From Oscillospiraceae bacterium (GTDB lineage Bacteria; Bacillota; Clostridia; Oscillospirales; Oscillospiraceae), in the NCBI GenBank assembly GCA_015068455.1, contig SVKO01000010.1, positions 1 through 41,755 of the forward strand: a stretch of DNA of 41,755 bases, read 5' to 3'. Position 1 is the first letter of the stretch. Each line of letters starts with the position of its first letter. Below, one piece after another: positions 34,754 through 41,755 of the stretch. Below the pieces are notes generated by a model that had not been told where the DNA came from, searched no databases, and saw only the letters and a list, made by a program, of their open reading frames with translations. The translations under genes were made by a program, and so were the position numbers.

Positions 34754-34810
34754 ATGTATCTTCGCACTGCCAGCTGTTGTATCGGCGGGGGAAGTGCGCG
34801 CTTTTGCTGA
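34754..34810 (+). CDS. Cysteine-codon leader peptide upstream of cysE
   Basis: An 18-residue ORF, MYLRTASCCIGGGSARFC, with a strong GGAAGGAG ribosome binding site 8 bases before the ATG and TGA at 34808-34810. It lies between a clear promoter (34693-34721) and a clear intrinsic terminator (34829-34853), all in front of the serine acetyltransferase gene. Three of 18 codons are Cys, two adjacent (34775-34780) and one last before the stop. This is the layout of a ribosome-mediated attenuation leader that senses charged tRNA-Cys. It probably has no function as a peptide. I saw no T-box motif in this leader. Confidence 0.75.
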   Translation: MYLRTASCCIGGGSARFC

Positions 34811-34853
34811 GGGATCCGGGCGATCTTTGCGGAGCGTGCAGCTCCGCTTTTTT
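34763..34853 (+). promoter_or_regulatory. Putative cysteine attenuator with terminator
   Basis: Terminator: GCGGAGC (34829-34835), loop GTGCA, GCTCCGC (34841-34847), then TTTTTT. Possible antiterminator: CGCTTTTGC (34799-34807, the end of the leader ORF) with GCGGAGCG (34829-34836), using two G-U pairs and one bulged U. Possible upstream hairpin: CGCACT-GCC (34763-34771) with GGC (34784-34786) and AGTGCG (34793-34798). A ribosome stalled at the Cys-Cys codons would cover the first segment and leave the antiterminator free; one reaching the stop would mask it and allow termination. Confidence 0.65.
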
Positions 34854-34896
34854 CATGTCCGCATAGAATAGCATATAGCCCCTAAGGAGGAATACT

Positions 34897-35757
34897 ATGG
34901 ATGAACTGATTCGGCAAACGGCGCAGCAAATGGCCGACGGCTACGCAAAAGCGGAGATCCCCATGTACGGCGCGTCTCTGCGTCTTCCGGAGCGTACTGC
35001 GGTGCTGGAGATTTTGAAGGATTTCCAGAAGCTGCTGTTCCCGGCCTATTTCGGCGACAAGCACCTTGTCAAGCTGCCGCCGGAGCAATACAGCGCCCTG
35101 CTTCTGCACCATGTGATGGATAAGCTGGAGCGGCAGATCGCCCTGGCGCTGCCGGAGGCGGAGGAGGCTAGGGCAAAGGATATCTGCCGGGAACTCGTGG
35201 AAAAGCTCCCGAAGATCCAGGACCTGCTGATGAAGGACCTGTCCGTCACCTTCGACGGCGACCCCGCCGCGACCTCAAAGGAGGAGATCATCTTCTGCTA
35301 TCCCGGCTATTATGCCATTTTCGTCTACCGCATCGCCCATGAGCTCTACGTGGCGAAGGTGCCGACGATCCCCCGCATGATGAGCGAGCACGCCCACAGC
35401 CGTACCGGCATCGACATCAACCCCGGCGCCACCATCGGCGAATATTTCTTCATCGACCACGGCACAGGTATCGTCATCGGCGAGACGACAATCATCGGCG
35501 ACCGCGTCAAAATGTACCAGGGCTCCACCCTGGGTGCTCTGTCCACCCGTGCCGGCCACAACGCCTACTCCGGCCGCCGCCACCCGAAGGTGGGCAACAA
35601 CGTCACCATCTATGCCAACGCCACCATCCTGGGCGGCCGCACCGAGATCGGTGACAACACCGTCATCGGCGGCAGCGCTTTTATCACCGACTCCATTGCC
35701 GATGATATGAAGGTGCTGATCGAGGCCCCGACCCTGCATCTGAAAGAGCAGAAATAA
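34897..35757 (+). CDS. cysE: Serine O-acetyltransferase
   Basis: 286 residues; AAGGAGG six bases before the ATG. It makes O-acetylserine from serine and acetyl-CoA, the first committed step to cysteine. The N-terminal helical domain (about 1-165) precedes a left-handed beta helix with hexapeptide repeats: SEHAHSRTGIDINPGATIGE, FIDHGTGIVIGETTIIGD (catalytic His in the DHG motif), VGNNVTIYANATILGGRTEI. Length and layout match the longer EpsC/CysE type rather than the short Bacillus form. The short non-hexapeptide C-terminus may mediate cysteine inhibition or CysK binding, which is inference. Its mRNA starts with the cysteine leader; cysK lies convergently downstream. Confidence 0.95.
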   Translation: MDELIRQTAQQMADGYAKAEIPMYGASLRLPERTAVLEILKDFQKLLFPAYFGDKHLVKLPPEQYSALLLHHVMDKLERQIALALPEAEEARAKDICRELVEKLPKIQDLLMKDLSVTFDGDPAATSKEEIIFCYPGYYAIFVYRIAHELYVAKVPTIPRMMSEHAHSRTGIDINPGATIGEYFFIDHGTGIVIGETTIIGDRVKMYQGSTLGALSTRAGHNAYSGRRHPKVGNNVTIYANATILGGRTEIGDNTVIGGSAFITDSIADDMKVLIEAPTLHLKEQK

Positions 35758-35763
35758 GAAATG

Positions 35764-35811
35764 AAACGAACGCAGCTCCGCGGAAACCCCGCGGAGCTGC
35801 GTTCGTTTTTT
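35764..35811. terminator. Bidirectional terminator between cysE and cysK
   Basis: A perfect 17-bp stem (35767-35783 with 35789-35805, loop of five) is flanked by AAA on one side and TTTTTT on the other, ending both convergent sulfur operons. Confidence 0.95.
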
Positions 35812-35815
35812 GTGA

Positions 35816-36751
35816 TTATGCCTCGGTGAACAGGGGCGTGGAGTAGTAGCGGTCGCCGCTGTCGGGCAGCAGGGCCACGATGGTCTTGCCCTTGTTCTCC
35901 GGCTTCTTCGCCAGCTTGATGGCAGCGTGCAGGGCGGCGCCGGAGGAAATGCCCACGGAGATGCCTTCCTTTTTTGCCAGGAGCTTCGCCGCGGCAAAGG
36001 CATCCTCGTTTACCACGGGGAAGACCTCGTCGTAGACCGCGGTGTTCAGCACGTCGGGCACGAAGCCTGCGCCGATGCCCTGGATCTTGTGGGGACCGGC
36101 GTGCCCCTCCGAGAGGACGGGCGAGCCCGCGGGCTCCACGGCAACGACCCTGATCTCGGGATTCCGGGATTTCAGATATTCGCCGGTGCCCGTCACGGTG
36201 CCGCCGGTGCCGACGCCCGCGATGAAGATATCTACAACCCCGTCGGTATCATGCCAGATCTCCGGGCCGGTGGTGGCACGGTGGATGGCCGGATTGGCGG
36301 GATTGACGAACTGGCCGGGGATGAAGCCGCCGGGGATCTCCGCCGCCAGCTCCTCGGCCTTGGCGATGGCGCCCTTCATGCCCTTGGCGCCCTCGGTGAG
36401 CACCAGCTCTGCGCCGTAGGCCTTCAGAATGTTTCTGCGTTCCACGCTCATGGTCTCGGGCATGGTCAGGATGATGCGGTAGCCCTTCGCCGCGGCGATG
36501 GCCGCCAGGCCGATGCCGGTGTTGCCGGAGGTGGGCTCAATGATGACGGAATCGGGATTCAGCAGGCCCTTTTCCTCCGCGTCCTCGATCATCGCTTTCG
36601 CGATACGGTCCTTGACGCTGCCGGCGGGATTGAAGTATTCCAGTTTGACAAGCACCGTGGCCTCCAGGCCCAGCGCTTTTTCCAGATTGACGGTCTCCAC
36701 CAGCGGCGTATTGCCGATGAGCCCGAGGGTTCCCTTATAAACCTTTGCCAT
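35816..36751 (-). CDS. cysK: Cysteine synthase A (O-acetylserine sulfhydrylase)
   Basis: 311 residues. A PLP enzyme that makes cysteine from O-acetylserine and sulfide. Lys47 in [11 protein letters not shown] is the Schiff-base lysine; [12 protein letters not shown] is the substrate loop and [15 protein letters not shown] the phosphate-binding loop. SSGAALHAA and the C-terminal [12 protein letters not shown] are also family hallmarks. It is last in the iscS-iscU-metY-cysK run, 17 bases after metY, with AAAGGAAGG before its start. The product of CysE is its substrate, so the convergent operons form one pathway. Confidence 0.97.
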   Translation of the reverse strand: MAKVYKGTLGLIGNTPLVETVNLEKALGLEATVLVKLEYFNPAGSVKDRIAKAMIEDAEEKGLLNPDSVIIEPTSGNTGIGLAAIAAAKGYRIILTMPETMSVERRNILKAYGAELVLTEGAKGMKGAIAKAEELAAEIPGGFIPGQFVNPANPAIHRATTGPEIWHDTDGVVDIFIAGVGTGGTVTGTGEYLKSRNPEIRVVAVEPAGSPVLSEGHAGPHKIQGIGAGFVPDVLNTAVYDEVFPVVNEDAFAAAKLLAKKEGISVGISSGAALHAAIKLAKKPENKGKTIVALLPDSGDRYYSTPLFTEA

Positions 36752-36768
36752 AATAATGCCTTCCTTTC

Positions 36769-38052
36769 TCAGTTGAGCGCGGCAAAACCCTTTTCCAGGT
36801 CCGCGATGATGTCGTCGATGTGCTCCGTGCCGATGGACAGCCGGATGGTGTTTTGATGGATGCCCGCCGCGTCCAGTTCCTCGTCCGTGAGCTGGGAGTG
36901 GGTGGTGCTGGCCGGATGGATGACCAGGCTCTTGACGTCCGCCACGTTGGCCAGCAGGGAGAAGATCTCCAGGGCGTCGATGAAGGCGAAAGCCTCTTCC
37001 TTGCCGCCCTTGATATCGAAGGTGAAGATGGAGCCGCCGCCGTTGGGGAAGTACTTTGCGTACAGGGCGTGCTGGGGATGATCCGGCAGGGAGGGGTGGT
37101 AGACCTTTTCCACCAGCGGATGGTTCGCCAGATAGTCCAGAACCTTCTTTGTGTTCTCCGCGTGACGCTCCAGGCGCAGGGACAGGGTCTCCGTACCCTG
37201 CAGCAGCAGGAATGCGGCGAAGGGGGAGATGCAGGCGCCGGTATCACGCAGCAGAATGGCCCGGATGTACACCGCGAAGGCGGCAGGGCCGGCTGCATCG
37301 GTGAAGCGGACGCCGTGGTAGCTGGGATTCGGCTCGCTGATCCAGGGGTAACGTCCGGACTTGGCCCAGTCGAAGGTACCGCCGTCCACGATGACGCCGC
37401 CCAGGGTGGTGCCGTGACCGCCGATGAACTTCGTGGCGGAATGCACGACGATATCCGCGCCGTGTTCGATGGGCCGGATCAGATAGGGGGTGCCGAAGGT
37501 GTTGTCGATGACCAGGGGGATACCGTTTTTGTGAGCCAGCGCAGCGATGGCGTCGATGTCGGGAATATCGCTGTTGGGATTGCCCAGAGTCTCGATATAG
37601 ATCGCCTTGGTGTTCGGACGGATGGCGGCGACCACCTCGTCCAGATCGTGGATGTTCACGAAGCTGGTCTCGATGCCGTACAGGGGCAGGGTGTGGGCCA
37701 GCAGATTGGCCGAGCCGCCGTAGATGGTCTTCTGAGCGACGATATGCTCGCCGCGGGCGGCCAGAGCCTGGATCGTGTAGGTGATGGCCGCCGCGCCGGA
37801 GGCCACGGCCAGACCTGCCACGCCGCCTTCCAGCGCGGCGATACGGTCTTCGAACACGCCCTGGGTGGAGTTGGTCAGGCGGCCGTAGATGTTGCCGGGA
37901 TCGGCCAGGCCGAAGCGGTCGGCGGCATGCTGGGAGTTGTGGAAGACGTAGCTGGTGGTGGCGTAAATGGGCACAGCGCGCGCGTCGCTGGCGGGATCGG
38001 CCTGTTCCTGGCCGACGTGGAGCTGCAGGGTTTCAAACTTATAATTCGACAT
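36769..38052 (-). CDS. metY: O-acetylhomoserine/O-acetylserine sulfhydrylase
   Basis: 427 residues, typical for this PLP-dependent Cys/Met metabolism family. The internal aldimine lysine is Lys208 in [35 protein letters not shown] and [20 protein letters not shown] are further signatures. It converts O-acetylhomoserine plus sulfide to homocysteine, and members may also act on O-acetylserine; the exact substrate cannot be read from sequence. RBS AAAGAGGT lies 6 bases before the ATG. It follows a 23-codon ORF by 38 bases. Confidence 0.93.
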   Translation of the reverse strand: MSNYKFETLQLHVGQEQADPASDARAVPIYATTSYVFHNSQHAADRFGLADPGNIYGRLTNSTQGVFEDRIAALEGGVAGLAVASGAAAITYTIQALAARGEHIVAQKTIYGGSANLLAHTLPLYGIETSFVNIHDLDEVVAAIRPNTKAIYIETLGNPNSDIPDIDAIAALAHKNGIPLVIDNTFGTPYLIRPIEHGADIVVHSATKFIGGHGTTLGGVIVDGGTFDWAKSGRYPWISEPNPSYHGVRFTDAAGPAAFAVYIRAILLRDTGACISPFAAFLLLQGTETLSLRLERHAENTKKVLDYLANHPLVEKVYHPSLPDHPQHALYAKYFPNGGGSIFTFDIKGGKEEAFAFIDALEIFSLLANVADVKSLVIHPASTTHSQLTDEELDAAGIHQNTIRLSIGTEHIDDIIADLEKGFAALN

Positions 38053-38090
38053 GATAATACCTCTTTCTTGTTATTGTGTTTGGATAACGG

Positions 38091-38162
38091 TCAACAGGAA
38101 AGGGGATACATTCGTCCGAAACGATAGTTGGTACGCAGCAGAAGCGGAAACAGCAGATTCAT
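38091..38162 (-). CDS. 23-codon small ORF between iscU and metY
   Basis: ATG at 38162, two bases after the iscU stop, with AAAGGAG overlapping the end of iscU as ribosome binding site; TGA ends at 38091. The product starts MNLLFPLLLRTNYRFG and ends RMYPLSC, so it is hydrophobic, then basic, with a single Cys as its final residue. It is too short for standard gene callers. It could be a translation-coupling or leader peptide for metY, or a small membrane peptide. No terminator lies between it and metY, so transcription attenuation is unlikely. I know no family for it. Confidence 0.5.
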   Translation of the reverse strand: MNLLFPLLLRTNYRFGRMYPLSC

Positions 38163-38164
38163 GG

Positions 38165-38554
38165 TTACTCCTTTTTCTTCTCGGGATGCTTTTGGTAATA
38201 GTCCTCCAGAGCGTTTTGGATGGCCTCCTCAGCCAGCACGCTGCAGTGCATTTTATAGGCGGGCAGACCGTCCAGCGCCTCGGCAACTGCCTTGTTGGTC
38301 AGCTCCAGCGCCTCAGCCACGGGCTTGCCCTTGATAAGCTCCGTGGCCATGGAGCTCGATGCGATGGCGCTGGCGCAGCCGAAGGTCTCAAACTTTACGT
38401 CCACGATGACGTCGTCTTCGATTTTCAAATACATTTTCATGATGTCGCCGCATTTGGCGTTTCCCACTTCGCCGATCCCGTCTGCGTTTTCTATCACGCC
38501 GATGTTTCGGGGATTGCGGAAGTGATCCATCACTTTTTCACTGTACAGGGCCAT
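38165..38554 (-). CDS. iscU: Fe-S cluster scaffold protein IscU/NifU-like
   Basis: 129 residues. The three cluster-binding cysteines are present: Cys35 in NAKCGDIMK (with Asp37), Cys60 in TFGCASAIASSS and Cys104 in KMHCSVLAEEAI. It receives sulfur from the cysteine desulfurase encoded 10 bases upstream and assembles 2Fe-2S or 4Fe-4S clusters. Length and the CGD motif fit the NifU-N/IscU type; the SufU-specific insert is absent. It lies inside the iscS-iscU-metY-cysK run. Confidence 0.95.
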   Translation of the reverse strand: MALYSEKVMDHFRNPRNIGVIENADGIGEVGNAKCGDIMKMYLKIEDDVIVDVKFETFGCASAIASSSMATELIKGKPVAEALELTNKAVAEALDGLPAYKMHCSVLAEEAIQNALEDYYQKHPEKKKE

Positions 38555-38564
38555 GTTTCACACC

Positions 38565-39758
38565 TCACAGAATGAAGTTCTTCTTTCCGGCAGTCAGATC
38601 CCGCCAGATGGGGGAGATGCTGCGCAGATAGCTGACGACGTCCTTGACGCTTTGGATGATATACTCGATCTCCTCTGCGGTGGCGTCCTCGCCGATGGTC
38701 AGCCGGAGCGAGCCGTGAGCCACGTCGTGCACCCGTCCGATGGCCAGCAGCACATGGCTGGGGTCCAGGGAACCGGAGGTGCAGGCGCTTCCGGAGGAGG
38801 CGCTGATGCCGCGGTCGTCCAGCAGGAGCAGGAGAGATTCGCCCTCAATGCCCTCAAAGCAGAAGTTCACGTTGCCCGGCAGACGCTTCTCTGGATCGCC
38901 GTTCAGGGCGGCGTGGGGAATCTCGGAAAGGCCCTCGATCAGCCGGTTCCGCAGAACCGTCACATGGGCTGTGTTTTCAGACATGTGCGCTGCGCTTTCC
39001 CGGAGGGCGGCCGCCATACCGGCGATTGCAGGGACATTTTCCGTGCCGGCCCGCTTGCCGCGCTCCTGGGCGCCGCCCTCAATCAGGTTCGTCAGGCGGA
39101 CGCCTTTTTTTGCGTACAGGAAGCCGATACCCTTCGGCCCGTGGAATTTATGCGCGGAGGCGGAAAGCAGGTCGATGTTGTCGGCAACCACGTCGATGGG
39201 GAGGTGGCCTGTGGCCTGGACGGCGTCGGTGTGGAACAGTACGCCGTGACATCGACAGATCGCTCCGAGTTCCCGGATGGGCTGGACGGTGCCAATCTCG
39301 TTGTTGGCGAACATGATCGTCACCAGGCAGGTGTCCTCCCGGATGGCCGCCTCCAGCTCCTCCGGACGGATGAGGCCGTCCTCGTGGACGTCCAGCAGGG
39401 TGACGGTGAAGCCTTCGCGCTCCAGCTTCTGCAGGGTGTGAAGCACGGCATGGTGTTCGAACGCGGTGGAGATGATGTGCGTTTTCCCGGCCTTTTTGCC
39501 GAGCTCCGCGCAAGAGCGGATCGCCTGGTTGTCGGCCTCGCTGCCGCCGGAGGTAAAGATGATTTCTCCCGGCTTGGCGTTTATGACCGCGGCGATGTCT
39601 TCCCGCGCCTGCTCCAGGATCTCCTTGGCCTGCTGGCCGAGGGTATAGAGGCTTGAGGGGTTGCCGTACTGCTCACGCAGACAGGTTAGCATGGCGTCAA
39701 TGGCTGCCTGACTCGGTTTTGTGGTGGCTGCATTGTCTGCATAGATGGTCATGGTCAT
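38565..39758 (-). CDS. iscS: Cysteine desulfurase (NifS/IscS type)
   Basis: 397 residues. A PLP enzyme that removes sulfur from cysteine for Fe-S assembly and tRNA thiolation. The N-terminus IYADNAATTKPS is diagnostic; the PLP lysine is in SASAHKFHGPKGIGFLY; the catalytic cysteine is in SSGSACTSGSLDPSHVLLAI. The long loop around that Cys places it in group I (NifS/IscS). GGAGGG lies 4 bases before the ATG at 39758; a second Met at 39752 is possible. It is first gene of the minus-strand sulfur operon and has a palindrome over its promoter. Confidence 0.96.
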   Translation of the reverse strand: MTMTIYADNAATTKPSQAAIDAMLTCLREQYGNPSSLYTLGQQAKEILEQAREDIAAVINAKPGEIIFTSGGSEADNQAIRSCAELGKKAGKTHIISTAFEHHAVLHTLQKLEREGFTVTLLDVHEDGLIRPEELEAAIREDTCLVTIMFANNEIGTVQPIRELGAICRCHGVLFHTDAVQATGHLPIDVVADNIDLLSASAHKFHGPKGIGFLYAKKGVRLTNLIEGGAQERGKRAGTENVPAIAGMAAALRESAAHMSENTAHVTVLRNRLIEGLSEIPHAALNGDPEKRLPGNVNFCFEGIEGESLLLLLDDRGISASSGSACTSGSLDPSHVLLAIGRVHDVAHGSLRLTIGEDATAEEIEYIIQSVKDVVSYLRSISPIWRDLTAGKKNFIL

Positions 39759-39793
39759 TGATCCCTCCGTTGCAGTTTCATTTTCTGATCCAA

Positions 39794-39827
39794 AGTATAA
39801 ACCTATTTGCCTACCATGTCAATAGGT
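39794..39827 (-). promoter_or_regulatory. Promoter of iscS operon with overlapping inverted repeat
   Basis: Minus-strand TTGACA (39822-39817), 17 bases, TATACT (39799-39794). ACCTATT (39801-39807) and AATAGGT (39821-39827) are perfect inverted copies 13 bases apart, spanning the spacer and -35. The position suits a repressor; Rrf2-family proteins (IscR or CymR type) are the usual candidates, but none is encoded here. Confidence 0.75.
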
Positions 39828-39919
39828 AATAATGAATAAATGATATTATTTTCTGTGACGCCCTTTGGTGGAATCAGCAGATAGGAAGCGCTTTATATTA
39901 ATGTTGTGCATATCCGGGC

Positions 39920-39951
39920 AAAAAACGACCCGCCATCATGCATGGCGGGTC
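39920..39951 (-). terminator. Terminator of the SLH-M15 peptidase gene
   Basis: On the minus strand GACCCGCCAT (39951-39942) pairs with ATGGCGGGTC (39936-39927), followed by GTTTTTT. Confidence 0.92.
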
Positions 39952-39966
39952 ATTTTCCGTTTATTA

Positions 39967-41508
39967 TTATGTACCGAAGAAAGAGTAGTGCATGTAGTCC
40001 TTGTAGCCGCTGCGCCAGTAGATGCCGCGCGTGAAGCCGTACTTGCTGAAGATCTGGTCGATCTCGCCGCCCACCGGGATGGAGTATTCGCTGGTGGAGG
40101 GGGAGAAGAACTTACCAACCAGAGCCTGTCCGCTGGGGGAGCAATAGTAGTTCTCGTTGGGGTTGATATCAATGGCCAGGCCGCTGGTGTGCTCTGACTT
40201 GTCGTCATACCGGTATCCGCCGAGGGAGTGGATGGGATACTTGGCGGGGCAGGCGTAGATCTCGCGGAAGATCTGATCCACCGTGGCGGCAATATTGCGG
40301 TGTACGGTCAGGGTAAACTGGCGCGTGTACTTCTGGCCATTGGAATCCATATCCCAGGCCGGGACGGTGATGGTCACCATATTGGGCCTTGCGGCGGCGT
40401 CGCTGGTGTAGACCGTGCGGGGATCGGAGACGGTCCGACCGAAAATTCGCTCGCATTTATGGTCATAGGATTCGCCTTTGTAGGCCAGACTCAGATCCTG
40501 GGGCACCGACGGGACCGCGGCGGTTGCCAGAAGGGTGGGCGCGGGTTTTTCGCACACGATATCGCAGCTGGCTTTGCAGCCGTTGGCGCTGTAGGCCCAG
40601 ATGGTGCATTTTCCGGCGCCGATCCAGTTGACCGTGCATTCCGTTGCCGAAGTCTTTCCCACAGCGGCAACACCGGGATTGGTGGAGAACCAGGTCACGG
40701 CTTTGTTGGTGGCGTCTGCGGGGAACACCTGGGCCTTGAGCGTGACGGATTCCTTTTCACCTTTCTTCAGCGTTGCGGCCGTCTGGCTGAGATTCACAAG
40801 GGTGGCGTATTTTTCCTTCCAGCCCGGCTTCGGAGTCACGGTACCCAGCATGCGGCAGAAGACCGTCGCGGCCTGGGCGCGGGTGGAATTGGATTTCGGG
40901 GCGAAACGCAGGGTGCCGTCCTCATTCGAAATACCCTGGATGATACCGCAGCTTCGCAGCTCGTTCACAGCGTCGCGCGCCCAGCTGGCGATCTCGTCTG
41001 TATCAGTGAACGAAGGGGTTTGCTCGTCTTCAACGCCGAGAACGGAAACATCCTGGAAGGTTTTTCCAGTGACGTCGGCATAACGCTTGAGCATGACCAT
41101 CATTTGTTCTCTGGTGATCATGGCGTCGGGTTCGAATTTTCCGTATCCGATGCCCTGTGCAATGCCGTTGCGGGCTGCCCAGTTGATATAGGGTGAATAA
41201 TAGCGATTCAGTTCGACGTCTACGAACAGACGAACGCCGTCGCCGTAGTTCATTTTCCAGGCGTCTTTGTTGATGCCGGCAAAACGGCCGAGAACAGTAA
41301 CGAACATGCCTCGGGTTATGCTGGCGTCGGGGGAGAAGGTGGTAGCGGTGTCACCGTTCATCAAGCCGGCGGCCGTGACTTGTTCAATGTATCGCAGGGC
41401 CCAATGGTCCGCCACGTCGGTATAAGGCAGTGGATCATCCGCAAACGCCGGCACAGAAAAGGCGAGTAGAATTGTCAGAACGAGCATGAGTGAAAGTATT
41501 CGCTTCAT
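39967..41508 (-). CDS. Secreted SLH - Ig-like - M15 peptidase
   Basis: 513 residues from the ATG at 41508, 6 bases after AGGAGGG; the preceding in-frame ATG abuts that site. Signal peptide about 1-23 (SVPAFA/DD). Three SLH domains cover about 28-225 with motifs ITRGM, ITREQ and STRAQ, the classical type, unlike the Cys-containing SLH of the other two surface proteins. A bacterial Ig-like (BIG2) segment follows at about 235-320 (TLKKGEKESVTLKAQVFPAD, AVTWFSTNPGVAAVG). The C-terminus is an M15-type D-Ala-D-Ala carboxypeptidase/endopeptidase domain: His440 and Asp447 in SEHTSGLAIDIN, and His507 in DYMHYSFFG. It should trim peptidoglycan stem peptides near the wall surface. Confidence 0.9.
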   Translation of the reverse strand: MKRILSLMLVLTILLAFSVPAFADDPLPYTDVADHWALRYIEQVTAAGLMNGDTATTFSPDASITRGMFVTVLGRFAGINKDAWKMNYGDGVRLFVDVELNRYYSPYINWAARNGIAQGIGYGKFEPDAMITREQMMVMLKRYADVTGKTFQDVSVLGVEDEQTPSFTDTDEIASWARDAVNELRSCGIIQGISNEDGTLRFAPKSNSTRAQAATVFCRMLGTVTPKPGWKEKYATLVNLSQTAATLKKGEKESVTLKAQVFPADATNKAVTWFSTNPGVAAVGKTSATECTVNWIGAGKCTIWAYSANGCKASCDIVCEKPAPTLLATAAVPSVPQDLSLAYKGESYDHKCERIFGRTVSDPRTVYTSDAAARPNMVTITVPAWDMDSNGQKYTRQFTLTVHRNIAATVDQIFREIYACPAKYPIHSLGGYRYDDKSEHTSGLAIDINPNENYYCSPSGQALVGKFFSPSTSEYSIPVGGEIDQIFSKYGFTRGIYWRSGYKDYMHYSFFGT

Positions 41509-41538
41509 GCGCATCCCTCCTTTTTGAATTGTATCTAT

Positions 41539-41567
41539 ATTGTAACTGAAATGAGAGGAAAAAGCAA
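41539..41567 (-). promoter_or_regulatory. Promoter of the SLH-M15 peptidase gene
   Basis: Minus-strand TTGCTT (41567-41562), 17 bases, TACAAT (41544-41539). Confidence 0.7.
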
Positions 41568-41688
41568 TCTCTTTAGATAAAAAAACCAAAATACTTTATG
41601 TTTTTCAGTCGGCACGGGGATTTAAAAGGAGGTTTGCGGGGAAGGCGGGATAAAGCGCAAAATTTTTCCCGGATTCTGAAAAAACTTC

Positions 41689-41717
41689 TTGACAAAGAGG
41701 GCGTGCGGTGGTAATAT
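41689..41717 (+). promoter_or_regulatory. Promoter pointing out of the right edge
   Basis: TTGACA (41689-41694), 17 bases, TAATAT (41712-41717). Downstream, GTCC-GCGA-GGAC can form a small hairpin (about 41728-41739). The gene it serves lies outside the window. Confidence 0.7.
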
Positions 41718-41755
41718 TAGAAAGCTGTCCGCGAGGACGGGATGTACCTTGTAAA

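Noticed and set aside
34590-34874. N-terminal extension of the GntR protein to 34874
   Set aside because: It would translate through the promoter, operator and the divergent cysE leader; the TTG at 34589 has a good ribosome binding site.
34728-34896. T-box riboswitch in front of cysE
   Set aside because: No AGGGTGGnACCGCG box or specifier stem is seen; the leader is short and contains a good small ORF instead.
38053-38090. SAM riboswitch or terminator in front of metY
   Set aside because: Only 38 bases separate the small ORF from metY; there is no stem with a T tract and no S-box conserved sequence.

Overview
The window is a GC-rich (roughly 60%) stretch of chromosome that reads as a Gram-positive Clostridia genome, most likely a member or relative of the Oscillospiraceae. 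Evidence for this: a Firmicutes-type S12 with the N-terminal insert, an L7Ae-like gene directly upstream of rpsL, secreted proteins ending in three SLH domains with a Cys-(T/S/N)-Arg-Gly-Gln motif, YozG-type and YtrA-type regulators, a divergent clostridial-style topoisomerase IV pair, and strong AAGGAGG ribosome binding sites with consensus sigma-A promoters. The species cannot be fixed from the sequence alone.

Layout. 1-1749: the 3' part of a FIVAR/SLH surface protein. 1750-6430: an accessory stretch with a probably frameshifted small gene, a DUF3592-like membrane protein, an XRE repressor divergent from a 50-residue ORF across an operator-rich promoter region, and a minus-strand operon DUF2975 - YozG-like HTH - DUF4173 - membrane protein. 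6430-11620: the str operon (L7Ae-like, rpsL, rpsG, fusA, tuf) with two promoters in front, an extra promoter before tuf, and structured intercistronic RNA. 11617-15895: small membrane protein - recD2 - comF - mreB-like, with gaps of 2 nt or 4-nt overlaps. 16041-18113 (minus): prmA and a DUF4015 protein. 18190-22310: the M16 pair ymfF/ymfH overlapping lgt, then an acidic small protein. 22417-25775: a 1060-residue secreted protein with two complete CE1-type esterase units, a FIVAR domain and three SLH domains. 25825-31630: a topoisomerase IV pair, a lipoprotein with a degenerate transglutaminase fold, and tRNA-Gly(GCC). 31655-34669 (minus): a YtrA-type GntR/ABC operon with a clear operator. 34693-39830: a sulfur module: a cysteine-codon leader peptide with attenuator in front of cysE on the plus strand, and a convergent minus operon iscS-iscU-small ORF-metY-cysK. 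39920-41567 (minus): an SLH - bacterial Ig-like - M15 peptidase. A promoter at the right edge points out of the window.

How it works together. CysE makes O-acetylserine, CysK converts it with sulfide to cysteine, the MetY-like enzyme uses an acetylated homoserine or serine with sulfide, and IscS/IscU consume cysteine for Fe-S assembly. The cysE leader appears to sense cysteine supply through ribosome stalling. This is the most interesting candidate system in the window: an 18-codon leader with two adjacent Cys codons, a strong intrinsic terminator before cysE, and a possible antiterminator that overlaps the end of the leader ORF. Other notable points are the tandem esterase, a YtrA operator whose spacing matches the B. 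subtilis one as I recall it, a naturally Ala-bearing quinolone-resistance region in the ParC-like subunit, and an unexplained 23-codon ORF between iscU and metY.
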